Shown piece after piece: positions 34,188 through 41,996 of a DNA stretch of 64,000 nt. The translations under genes and the position numbers were made by a program. Every line of letters starts with the position of its first letter. Within the stretch, counting starts at the first letter, position 1. A model generated the notes under the pieces. That model was not told the origin of the DNA. It worked only from the letters and a program-made list of their open reading frames with translations, and made no database searches. Origin of the DNA: Deltaproteobacteria bacterium. GTDB lineage: Bacteria; Desulfobacterota; DSM-4660; Desulfatiglandales; Desulfatiglandaceae. The DNA is taken from contig JAIPDI010000009.1 in assembly GCA_021737785.1 (NCBI GenBank), positions 1 to 64,000 of the forward strand, read 5' to 3'.

Positions 34188-34357
34188 GGACTGGACTCCT
34201 TTAACCTTTCCTGTGTTGAAAACATGGGGCGGTCGAGCATCTCTCTCGTCCTTTCGATATTCCGGTCCATAATCCGGGATTCGCACGCCGGATGATTAAG
34301 ACTCATCCGAAACCTTACGCGCGCTGCGTCCGTTTCATATTCTTAACAGCTGCAAAA

Positions 34358-34393
34358 GGAAAGCCCGGCACAGGTATCCGGTGTCGGGCTTTT
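34358..34393. terminator. Rho-independent terminator, probably bidirectional
   Basis: AAAGCCCGGCAC and GTGTCGGGCTTT form a strong stem with a seven-base loop. A run of T follows on the plus strand. On the minus strand it lies 30 bp after the stop of the gene at 34420, with TTTCCTTTT behind, so it probably ends that gene. Confidence 0.8.
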
Positions 34394-34419
34394 TTTGCGC
34401 GGAAAACGGAAAAACCGGA

Positions 34420-34626
34420 CTACGCCGTACTTTCCGATCTGGAGAATTTGATTTTCCCTTCCCCCGGAACACTTTTGGGATTCATCAGCCGCGATGCATC
34501 GTCTACGCATCTGGCCTTTTCCTCTTCACTCACCGAATTCGCATCTCGAAGCGCTCCCAGGCTGCAGAAAAATCGGTTGCCTGCATTGTCCTTTACCCAT
34601 ACCAACGGATCGGTTTCGCCTGCCAT
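34420..34626 (-). CDS. Small soluble protein, unknown
   Basis: The 68-residue protein starts at ATG 34626 with AAAGGAG upstream. It opens with D-P-L-V-W-V-K-D-N-A-G-N-R-F-F-C-S (a beta hairpin with a cysteine), followed by helix-prone E-E-E-K-A-R-C-V-D-D-A-S-R-L and a basic tail. No family is recognised. It ends at a strong terminator and is preceded by two adjoining dyad elements at 34733-34773, so it seems to be an independent unit of the putative regulon. Confidence 0.7.
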   Translation of the reverse strand: MAGETDPLVWVKDNAGNRFFCSLGALRDANSVSEEEKARCVDDASRLMNPKSVPGEGKIKFSRSESTA

Positions 34627-34732
34627 AATAATTCTCCTTTCATTTGTGATTTGGGGCTTTCGCCGTTGTAATGCCCGGATCCGAAACAACAGTCTTCCGG
34701 GGCTTCATTGTGATTTCCGGAATTTAATTAGA

Positions 34733-34773
34733 CCATATGCTCAAAGCCTTTACAATGAGGTCCAGACCCTATT
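34733..34773. promoter_or_regulatory. Adjoining pair of dyad elements
   Basis: CAATGAGG-TCCAG-ACCCTATT at 34753-34773 is strong; CCATATGC-TCAAA-GCCTTTAC at 34733-34753 is weaker and shares one base with it. They are 107-147 bp upstream of the small gene at 34626. Confidence 0.55.
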
Positions 34774-34840
34774 GGTGATGAAAAACTTCCGCATCTTCCT
34801 CCCCTCGCATTTGGGCACCGGATATGCAGAGGCGCTCTCC

Positions 34841-35158
34841 TCAGGTCGCGACCGCCTTTATATTCACCTCGACCCCTTTACCGAAGGAGCCCTTTTCCAT
34901 CACCACATACGCCAGGGGATGGTTTCTCATCTGTTCGGCAATATTCTTTCCCTCCAGGACCGGATAGACCGTCTCCTCCTCCACCATAGCCCGTATCACG
35001 GCCAGAAAGTACGTTTTCCCCACCTTAAATCCGTAAAAAAATTGATTAGGGCGGTCCGGCATCAACCCTTTGATGTCCATGGAGACGATTTCCAGCCCGG
35101 GGAATTCATCGTCCAAATACTCCTTGATCATCTTCAAATTCTGATCTTTTTTTGACAT
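34841..35158 (-). CDS. Small soluble protein, unknown
   Basis: The 105-residue product starts at ATG 35158 with GAGGTG before it; a start at 35170 would add four residues. It shows alpha-beta layout: helix 8-18, E-I-V-S-M-D-I-K, F-F-Y-G-F-K-V-G-K-T-Y-F-L-A-V, helix I-A-E-Q-M-R-N, L-A-Y-V-V-M and V-E-V-N-I. It looks like a compact single-domain protein. No cysteines or metal motifs are seen, and I do not know the family. It is separated from the gene at 34420 by the dyad-element region. Confidence 0.7.
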   Translation of the reverse strand: MSKKDQNLKMIKEYLDDEFPGLEIVSMDIKGLMPDRPNQFFYGFKVGKTYFLAVIRAMVEEETVYPVLEGKNIAEQMRNHPLAYVVMEKGSFGKGVEVNIKAVAT

Positions 35159-35279
35159 GAAACACCTCACTTTGTATCAGTCCGGCGCAATCATCCTCCT
35201 GGCGCCGGATGTATGCATCGGTCTTTATTAGCAGGATCTTTATTCGATAAGTCTCTGTGAACTCTTATATCTCAGTTCC

Positions 35280-35705
35280 TTACCGCTTCCAGTGGAACAT
35301 GACGGTTTTCAGGCCGGTATCCACCTTCACCTCCTGCATCCTGGATTCCTGCTTAAAGGATGCAGTGATCTTGTAAGTGCCTGCGGCAAGGTCCACGTAC
35401 AACCAGGGATCGGAGGTGCTGTATTCAAAAACTTTCTTCCCACCCATATCCGTGATGCACACCTTGATGTCTGCAAGATAGCTCCCGGATGTCGCTGCCA
35501 GCTCGACCTTGAGGCTGTAATTGCCCGCCATCTTTTCCATGGCCTCACGTTCTTCGAGACCGATCCCCCCGGTGGCATAGGCCACGCCGTTGCGCTCCCC
35601 CTGTTCGATGAACAAGGCACCCGATGCCATCGAATACAGGCTCAGGATCAATACGATCACCAAGAGCCCACTTCCAACCCAGCGACACTTTTTATTTTCG
35701 GTCAT
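35280..35705 (-). CDS. Exported protein with a beta-sandwich, unknown
   Basis: The 141-residue protein has a signal peptide or anchor (about 10-30, G-S-G-L-L-V-I-V-L-I-L). GGAGGTG lies five bases before the ATG at 35705. The mature part has a T-G-G-I-G-L-E-E-R segment, then alternating beta strands (Y-S-L-K-V-E-L-A, Y-L-A-D-I-K-V-C-I-T-D, G-T-Y-K-I-T-A-S-F) resembling carboxypeptidase-regulatory-like or transthyretin-like folds. Function unknown; it may sit in the periplasm. It is divergent from the PAS kinase, with a dyad element between. Confidence 0.75.
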   Translation of the reverse strand: MTENKKCRWVGSGLLVIVLILSLYSMASGALFIEQGERNGVAYATGGIGLEEREAMEKMAGNYSLKVELAATSGSYLADIKVCITDMGGKKVFEYSTSDPWLYVDLAAGTYKITASFKQESRMQEVKVDTGLKTVMFHWKR

Positions 35706-35781
35706 ACACACCTCCGCTTTTCTAATTTGTTATCATTATCATATAGATACATTTTTATGATACCCAATGGCGTTAACATAT

Positions 35782-35802
35782 CAATGGGGTGAAGCCCCTA
35801 TT
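35782..35802. promoter_or_regulatory. 21-bp dyad element in divergent promoter
   Basis: CAATGGGG-TGAAG-CCCCTATT, one of the most symmetric copies (AATGGGG against CCCCTATT). It is 77 bp before the exported-protein gene and about 210 bp before the kinase gene. Confidence 0.65.
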
Positions 35803-36012
35803 GTTGAATCGACTTGCACTCATCTTTGATGTAAATGGAGGGAAAGATTTCAACTTTGTAGATATGGAAGGTCTCTTGATTTTTTTATATTCATGAGATA
35901 GAGTTCTGTCGGATCGACCGCAGGCGGCCGTTCCTCTCGAGTCTGTACCATTTGGAAATCGCCGATGGCGCTGGACGGCACAGAAACCGGCTGCTCCCCT
36001 GAGGACCACAGA

Positions 36013-37179
36013 ATGAAAGAATTCCAGACCAAAGAAGCACTTCCCTGTATCAATGATGACATACTTGAAGCTATTTTCACTAATATTCATTTTCTGGTAG
36101 CATATCTGGACCGCGATCTTAATTTCCTGAAAGTGAACAAGGCCTACGCAGATATGTCGGGAAAATCCCCTGAATTCTTTATAGGCAAGAATCACTTTCA
36201 ACTTTATCCCCACAAGGAAAAACAGGATATTTTTCAAAGGGTGGTGGAAACGGGAAAACCCTACCATGCCTTTGCAAAACCTTTTGTATACCGTGACCAG
36301 GCCGATCCAGGCGTTACCTACTGGGATTGGAGTCTCCTCCCCATAAAGGGACCTCAGGATACGGTGACATCCCTCATCCTCACCCTGGTGGATGTGACCG
36401 AACGAAAAGAGGCTGAAGAGAGAATGAACGTCTACATCAAAGAGTTGGAGCGCAGCAATAGGGAACTGGAAGAATTCGCCTATGTCGCCTCTCACGATCT
36501 TCAAGAGCCGCTTCGCAAAATCCAGACCTTTGGCGAACTTCTCAAGAGCCAGCTCACTGACGCCCTCCCTCCCGATGCCGAAGACTCACTCGAACGGATG
36601 GTGAGGGCAGCGACACGGATGAGGACACTCATCGAGTCCCTGCTCACCTATTCACGAATCACCACAAAGGCGCGGCCTTTCCAACGGGTGGATCTGACGG
36701 CAATCACAAAAGACGCCCTTTCCAATCTGGATGCCGTCATCACTCAGAAAAATGCCCGAATAGAGGTAAATGCTCTGCCAGGCATTGAAGCCGATCCTCA
36801 CCAGATGCTCCAACTCATGCAGAATCTCATTTCAAACAGCCTCAAGTTCCAGAAGAAAGAAACCATCCCGGTCATCAGGATATGGGCGCCGACCCCTTTT
36901 ACATCAGGCGCTGATGATGCCAAAGCCCCCTCCCACAATACCCTGTGCGAAATCAGGGTGCAGGACAACGGCATCGGCTTCAGAGAAACCCACCTGGACC
37001 GGATCTTTATCGCCTTTCAGCGCCTGCATGGCCGGAGCGCCTACGACGGCGTGGGGATCGGGCTTGCCATATGCCGTAAGATCGTGGACAGGCACGGGGG
37101 TAATATTACCGCAGAAAGCACACCGGATAAGGGGAGCACCTTTATCGTCAGGCTGCCTTTCCGCCAAAACAGAGAGTAA
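36013..37179 (+). CDS. Soluble PAS-domain histidine kinase
   Basis: The kinase has 388 residues from the ATG at 36013 (GAGG eight bases before); an ATG at 35965 would add 16. A PAS domain covers about 15-135 (F-L-V-A-Y-L-D-R-D-L-N-F, G-K-N-H-F-Q-L-Y-P, then T-Y-W-D-W-S-L). The HisKA part has F-A-Y-V-A-S-H-D-L-Q-E-P-L-R-K-I-Q-T-F-G and the HATPase D-N-G-I-G-F and G-V-G-I-G-L-A-I-C. The core is closely related to that of the membrane kinase at 7402, but there is no membrane part and no linked receiver. It may share the receiver at 6755. Confidence 0.92.
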   Translation: MKEFQTKEALPCINDDILEAIFTNIHFLVAYLDRDLNFLKVNKAYADMSGKSPEFFIGKNHFQLYPHKEKQDIFQRVVETGKPYHAFAKPFVYRDQADPGVTYWDWSLLPIKGPQDTVTSLILTLVDVTERKEAEERMNVYIKELERSNRELEEFAYVASHDLQEPLRKIQTFGELLKSQLTDALPPDAEDSLERMVRAATRMRTLIESLLTYSRITTKARPFQRVDLTAITKDALSNLDAVITQKNARIEVNALPGIEADPHQMLQLMQNLISNSLKFQKKETIPVIRIWAPTPFTSGADDAKAPSHNTLCEIRVQDNGIGFRETHLDRIFIAFQRLHGRSAYDGVGIGLAICRKIVDRHGGNITAESTPDKGSTFIVRLPFRQNRE

Positions 37180-37361
37180 CCGCCTTCCGCCGAAATGTGA
37201 CGGATTCCACTTTCTGAAACCGCTGTGACGCGGCCTATTCGGAGACCTTAAGGGTCAGGAAAAGTGTTCTGTCCTTTCGCTGTATCAAAAAAAGGAATTG
37301 TATCGCCCTTTTTATACTTCCTGATCTTCCTGCGAAGGAAACCCTGTATTCCGACACAATA

Positions 37362-39479
37362 TCAATTCCCTTTTTCCCGCGAGATCCTTTTCTTCGCCCA
37401 CCAGATTCCGATGCCCAGAATAATCGCCAGACCGACGGTCAAGGCGATGTTCCCCCATTCCGGGTCTTTTACCGTATGGATCAAACGATCGGCGAATACG
37501 GAGATGGCGAGGATGCCGGGGGCCATGCCCAGTGCGGTGCCCGCCACATAATCTCTAAAACGGATCCCTGATGCGCCCGCGACCAGGTTTACAACGGTAA
37601 ATGGGGCCACGGGCAGATTGCGCACGATAGCCACGGCAAGCAGACCCTGCTTGCCCAATATCTTGTCCAACCGGTTGATCCTTCGCCCCGCTATTCTGTG
37701 AATGAGTCGCTTTCCAAGGCGGGCGCCGATGGCATATGTCACCACCGCGCTGCAAAGACAGCCTGAGAGGGCGTAAAGACCTGCTTTCAGCGGTGGAAAG
37801 ATCATGGCGGTTGCCCCGACCAAAAGGGTAACAGGCACCATCACGAGGCCCCCCACAATGTAGGCACCCACGATACCCACACCTAAAAAAGCACTTCCTT
37901 TAAGGGATTGGGCCCAGGACGCCATGTTTTGTAAATCGATCCACTCAGAGAGCGGGGTCCAGCGCCAGGCCGCGGCCATTCCCAGGAGGATCACCAATGA
38001 GGCGGCCGCCTTTAACAGGGGGCGTTTTCGGGATTCGGACTTTTCATCATCTACGAATCGATCAATCATCTGATCCATCTGCGCAGGTCTTTCCGGATCG
38101 ATGAGGGATATATCCCGAACCAGGGCGGTCCCGTCAAACGGGATATCCTGGTGCATATCCATCGGTTTCAGCGTACGCCCCTCACCCACCAGCGATTCAA
38201 TCGCCTTTATCAGGGACCTCTCCTTTTTGATCGCTGCGGACACTTTTTCAGAGGTTGTTCCCAGGTGTTCGGCCAGCAGCCGGTTTCGAAGCAGGACGGG
38301 TCCATTTTCTATCTTGTCGCCGCTTGCGACCTCAATGGCCACATCGCATTCCGAATCGAGGCCCATGGATCGATTGCTCAGATTTGCAGAGCCGACCCGC
38401 ACAAATCGATCATCCGAGATCATGACCTTGGCATGAACAAACAGGGGTGTCCGCCCGTCTTCCAGGACAGGGTAAAGGATCCTCATCCTTCCAAAGTGGT
38501 CCGTCTCAGACAATCGTTTTAATATCCTGGCCCGAATGGCGTCCATGGCGCTCTTCTCCAGCCATCCGCTGCTCTCCTTGGGGAGAACGAGCACGATCTC
38601 CGGCCCCTGCTCTTGCTCAAGGCTCCTCACAAAGGCCTCCGCCACAATAGAAGATGTAAGATATTGATTTTCAATGTATATATAGTTTTCAGAGAAATCG
38701 ATGGCGTCTTTGTATAATGTCTCCACCTCCCGGACTTCCTGCCTCCCCTTAAAACCGGGCATGGTTCTGGCGACGGCAACCGAAACATGTGTCATGTCCG
38801 GTTCGATCCCGGAGGGCCAGGGGATGGGGCCTTCAGCTTCAACGTGCGCAAGACGTTTTCCCGTGGCACGCTGCCAGCGATCCCGAAACAGATCTCCCAG
38901 AGTGGCGGCTGCATCCCCGTCCACGATCATCTGTATGTCATGAAAGGGCTCATACGACTTATTGTACGGGCTTGTACGTCGAGGGTCCTTTATGCGGTGT
39001 TCAGGGGTATCCCACCGGTGTCCGGTTAGATCCATGCCCCCGGCAAAAGCCACCTGATCGTCGATGACAACGATCTTCTGATGTTGGGAGGCCCCGGTGG
39101 GATGTTCGTCGTCCATGAAAAAGTGGATACGTCGGTCGGTGTTCCATCCCAGTTTGAACGCAGGCAGCCATTCCCGTTCAAGGGCATAAATCATGGCAAA
39201 ATCCCAGTAGAGGAGGTATGCCTGAAGATGAGGAGTGGATGAGACCTTTCTCTTGATATGCTCTTTCAGGCTGAGTGGACGGTCAGGCGCGTTCTCGCGT
39301 CTCAAAAGAGGAATCCGGCTGTCTATGTCCCACCCGGCAATGTAGATCGTTTTTTCGGCCTGATCCAGGGCGGATGCAAAGGCTTCGAAATACGATGCCC
39401 CGTCCACAAGGAAGGCCGCCCGTCCGGCATTCCGTATACGCCAGCAGTTTTTTCCTTCTTCTAGTATAGGCTTGCCCAT
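37362..39479 (-). CDS. Phospholipase D fused to a VTT-type membrane domain
   Basis: The ATG at 39479 gives 705 residues; a longer frame to 39647 is less credible, though no strong ribosome site is visible. The N-terminal ~480 residues are a phospholipase D with two H-K-D motifs (H-Q-K-I-V-V-I-D-D about 147 and H-A-K-V-M-I-S-D about 360), each followed by G-G/G-S and N-type residues. The C-terminal ~210 residues are a multi-helix VTT/DedA-like domain with V-R-N-L-P-V-A-P-F-T-V-V-N. Fusion of these two is known in cardiolipin-synthase-like proteins; a role in phospholipid turnover at the inner membrane is likely. Two dyad elements lie upstream. Confidence 0.9.
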   Translation of the reverse strand: MGKPILEEGKNCWRIRNAGRAAFLVDGASYFEAFASALDQAEKTIYIAGWDIDSRIPLLRRENAPDRPLSLKEHIKRKVSSTPHLQAYLLYWDFAMIYALEREWLPAFKLGWNTDRRIHFFMDDEHPTGASQHQKIVVIDDQVAFAGGMDLTGHRWDTPEHRIKDPRRTSPYNKSYEPFHDIQMIVDGDAAATLGDLFRDRWQRATGKRLAHVEAEGPIPWPSGIEPDMTHVSVAVARTMPGFKGRQEVREVETLYKDAIDFSENYIYIENQYLTSSIVAEAFVRSLEQEQGPEIVLVLPKESSGWLEKSAMDAIRARILKRLSETDHFGRMRILYPVLEDGRTPLFVHAKVMISDDRFVRVGSANLSNRSMGLDSECDVAIEVASGDKIENGPVLLRNRLLAEHLGTTSEKVSAAIKKERSLIKAIESLVGEGRTLKPMDMHQDIPFDGTALVRDISLIDPERPAQMDQMIDRFVDDEKSESRKRPLLKAAASLVILLGMAAAWRWTPLSEWIDLQNMASWAQSLKGSAFLGVGIVGAYIVGGLVMVPVTLLVGATAMIFPPLKAGLYALSGCLCSAVVTYAIGARLGKRLIHRIAGRRINRLDKILGKQGLLAVAIVRNLPVAPFTVVNLVAGASGIRFRDYVAGTALGMAPGILAISVFADRLIHTVKDPEWGNIALTVGLAIILGIGIWWAKKRISREKGN

Positions 39480-39653
39480 GTTGAGGCCATTCCAAATCCA
39501 GATGAAAATTATAGGGATACTGTAGTCAACACGATCAAGGACGTTTTCACAGGCAAGGATGGTGAATGGGCCATGAGACGGTCCTCTTTCGGCCGTTCCA
39601 ACAAAGACACTGGGCTGTGTCTTCCCTGTGTACCGCAAAGAACTCAAAGAGTT

Positions 39654-39753
39654 CCATAGGGTCGATGATGTATTTGGATTTCAGACCTGCAGTACTCCAA
39701 CCGGCCCTGTACAGGAAAGAGGGATTCCCCATAAATACCTTTATCACCCTATT
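39654..39753. promoter_or_regulatory. Two 21-bp dyad elements, divergent promoter
   Basis: CCATAGGG-TCGAT-GATGTATT at 39654-39674 and AAATACCT-TTATC-ACCCTATT at 39733-39753. They lie between the phospholipase D gene and the phosphoribosyltransferase gene; the second copy matches the one at 41738 closely. The remaining 556-bp gap has no gene. Confidence 0.6.
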
Positions 39754-40035
39754 TCTGAACAGGAGCGATGAATATAGAATGGAAAAAATCTTGTTGAACC
39801 GAGACACGAAAAGGATATTGTTTTGCTTTGATCCTGGAAGAAGGGTCCCGGGAAAAACCCCTTTATGTGTTTTGTCTTTGTTTACCCCGCCTGCCCTGTT
39901 CAATTCCGAAGGACAGCGCAGCGTATTTACACAGGGTAGCTTCGGAAAATGGTACGGGGTGTGAGTCCCGCCTGGCGGGATTGGTTGCGGGTATCCGCGT
40001 TAGAAAATTACTCGGCTGACAAAGGAGGAAAGGAA

Positions 40036-40740
40036 ATGAATGGAGAAATCCATCAACTGGATCAGTTTCGCAACCAGTCGTTCATATTTGCGGATCGTTC
40101 TGAGGCCGGGAGGACCCTTGGCCTGATGCTGCAGCCGGAGTACGAGCATATCGAGGAAGGCATGGTTCTGGCGATTCCTTCCGGAGGCGTCCCGGTGGGG
40201 CTAAGGGTGAAGGAGATATTGGGTCTCCCCTTTGATTTGATGATTGTGCGGAAGTTGCAGATTCCCGGCAATCCCGAGGCCGGTTTCGGTGCGATGATGC
40301 TGAATGGCACGGTCTTCTATAATGAACGGCTTCTGTCGGAACTCCGATTACGCCCGGGGCAGATTGACGCTGAAAAAGAACGGGTGGGCGCAGAGCTCGA
40401 AAAGCGAAACCTCCTGTTCCGAAAAGGACGTCCCTTTCCCGATCTTTCAGGGAAAAGGGTCATCCTGGTAGATGACGGGCTGGCCTCCGGATTTACCATG
40501 CTGGCCTCCATCGCAATGGCAAAAAAAGCAAACCCGCGTGAAACGATTGTGGCGGTGCCCACGGCCCCCCAACGTACCGTAGATCGCATCCGACCGGAAG
40601 TGAATAAGATCTACTGTGCCAATATCAGAACCACGGCCACCTTTGCCGTGGCCGAGGCCTATCAAGATTGGTATGATCTGAGCGAACAAGAGGTCCTGGA
40701 CATGCTGGTTGATCGCGGGTCCCCAAGAGACCCGTCTTGA
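40036..40740 (+). CDS. Phosphoribosyltransferase family protein
   Basis: The 234-residue protein starts at an ATG with GGAGG in front. The fold of type I phosphoribosyltransferases is shown by the PRPP motif V-I-L-V-D-D-G-L-A-S-G-F-T-M (about 140-153) and the early V-L-A-I-P-S-G-G-V-P-V-G loop. It opens with F-R-N-Q-S-F-I-F-A-D-R-S-E-A-G-R, as in stand-alone members that are often found beside stress genes. The substrate base is not evident. Homologues occur in the mycobacterial DosR regulon, next to a class II RNR, and an nrdJ gene is 1.3 kb away here. Confidence 0.9.
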   Translation: MNGEIHQLDQFRNQSFIFADRSEAGRTLGLMLQPEYEHIEEGMVLAIPSGGVPVGLRVKEILGLPFDLMIVRKLQIPGNPEAGFGAMMLNGTVFYNERLLSELRLRPGQIDAEKERVGAELEKRNLLFRKGRPFPDLSGKRVILVDDGLASGFTMLASIAMAKKANPRETIVAVPTAPQRTVDRIRPEVNKIYCANIRTTATFAVAEAYQDWYDLSEQEVLDMLVDRGSPRDPS

Positions 40741-40797
40741 CATGCCAAGAGACCCGGATCGATTATCCCTATCCCGATGGAGGATACCCCTTGGCGC

Positions 40798-41298
40798 TTA
40801 ACCGGGAACATGAGGTATCTGTTCCATAACCGATAGACCCCTCCGCTGCATGATTCGGCTGAGGGTTTCGATATCCTTCTCGAACTTCTGTCTCACCTTT
40901 GGAAACCGCATGGCTGCGGCAGGATGGTAAGTTTCCACGTATTCGATCTTTTCCGACCGTGGGGTGTTCCAGGCCACTCTCCCCATGAGGACCATAATCC
41001 ATGGATCGATTTCCTTGATTTCCCGCACCAGATCGGGCATCCAGCGATTGATTTCATCTGAAGCAGGCTTTCTGTTTTTCGGTGTGGGTTCCTTGACAAC
41101 GCACGTCAGGTATAGTTGCTTCCGATCAATTCCCTTTTCCTTGAGCACGCGATTAAGGTATTTGCCCGCCATTCCCACAAAGGGTCGACCCTGCTTTACC
41201 TCTTCTCTCCCCGGATTCTGTCCCACCAGCATGACCCTGGCATTTTTCGGTCCTTCAGCGAATCGGGATCCATTCAAGGCATGTTTCGAAACTCCCAT
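40798..41298 (-). CDS. Uracil-DNA glycosylase-like protein lacking the Fe-S ligands
   Basis: A 166-residue protein of the family 4 uracil-DNA glycosylase group. Motif A, V-G-Q-N-P-G-R-E-E at 25-33, with G-R-P-F-V-G-M-A-G, and the motif B-like H-P-A-A-A near 125 are in place. Family 4 enzymes carry four cysteines for a [4Fe-4S] cluster; here only C66 exists. The K-C-R-P position is K-E-P (E70) and the later cysteine is replaced near W86-M87, while the N-terminal C-x2-C is absent. The start is fixed by an in-frame TGA just upstream and GGAG. It may be a cluster-free variant or inactive. Confidence 0.82.
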   Translation of the reverse strand: MGVSKHALNGSRFAEGPKNARVMLVGQNPGREEVKQGRPFVGMAGKYLNRVLKEKGIDRKQLYLTCVVKEPTPKNRKPASDEINRWMPDLVREIKEIDPWIMVLMGRVAWNTPRSEKIEYVETYHPAAAMRFPKVRQKFEKDIETLSRIMQRRGLSVMEQIPHVPG

Positions 41299-41359
41299 AT
41301 CTCATTCTCCGGCAGATGATGCCCTCTTCATTGCTATACCAAAACAAGCGAATTATCCT

Positions 41360-41488
41360 TTTCAACTTCTGAGCGGTTACCCCCTTCAACATCTCCGCGC
41401 TGTGTATATCGACGGATCGGATCTTTTTGTGAAGTGCAATGGATGATAGATACTGCTTGAAAATCTCCACATCCGGAAGTTCAGGCAT
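41360..41488 (-). pseudogene. Duplicated 5' fragment of fpg/mutM
   Basis: From the ATG at 41488 the frame reads M-P-E-L-P-D-V-E-I-F-K-Q-Y-L as in the full gene at 44586 and stays nearly identical for about 43 codons, then diverges and runs into unrelated sequence ending at 41255. The homology includes the upstream region to about 41588. Lacking the catalytic core and zinc finger, it cannot be an active glycosylase. Confidence 0.85.
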
Positions 41489-41588
41489 GATGCGTTCTCC
41501 CCTGATTCTCAATCCAATACAGTTCCGGGTTTCAAGATTCACGCTCGATCGATTATTGGGATGAACATGTCCTCCCAAGGCGACTTCA
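41360..41588. repeat. Direct repeat unit shared with 44458-44684
   Basis: About 229 bp covering the fpg promoter-proximal region and first 43 codons are repeated here in the same orientation as at 44458-44684, with roughly 15 differences. In the other copy the dispersed-repeat hairpin follows at once; here the remnant CCCAAGGCGACTTCAAGCC follows. Confidence 0.85.
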
Positions 41589-41654
41589 AGCCTATAATCC
41601 ATCCATTGATTTGCAGCGTATCTCTATATTATAGAAAAACCATCCCGGAATTAT

Positions 41655-41758
41655 CCATGGGGTCAACGTTGTATTTGTATTCCGATCGTTCGGTATATGC
41701 AGGCCCAAATATAAAATGAGGTGATGCTCCCTTGAAAAAATACCTTCAAGGCCCTATT
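41655..41758. promoter_or_regulatory. Three 21-bp dyad elements upstream of nrdJ
   Basis: CCATGGGG-TCAAC-GTTGTATT (41655-41675), AAATGAGG-TGATG-CTCCCTTG (41714-41734) and AAATACCT-TCAAG-GCCCTATT (41738-41758). The last two are 24 bp apart. They lie 239-342 bp before the RNR start. Two very short frames with ribosome sites (41845-41871 and 41868-41894) follow in the leader. Confidence 0.65.
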
Positions 41759-41996
41759 CTCTTAGTGAGTCAGCCTATTGTATAGAATGAAACTGGTCTT
41801 GCTAATGTTCCCCGGTAACACCTATGACCTCGGGAGGGAAAGACATGAATGCAACAGTTACCGAGTCATGAATATGCTGAAAGGGGAAATGTGAGATGGT
41901 GTTCACAGAATACACAGCAGGTCGCATGCTGACATCTCACCTCTGACTCCCGTCCGTATTGATGCTTACAACGGTACTGAGGAGAGGGTCCGAAAG

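Noticed and set aside
41600-41996. Cobalamin riboswitch before nrdJ
   Set aside because: No B12-box-like sequence or recognisable long-range pairing could be found by eye; a covariance search would settle it.
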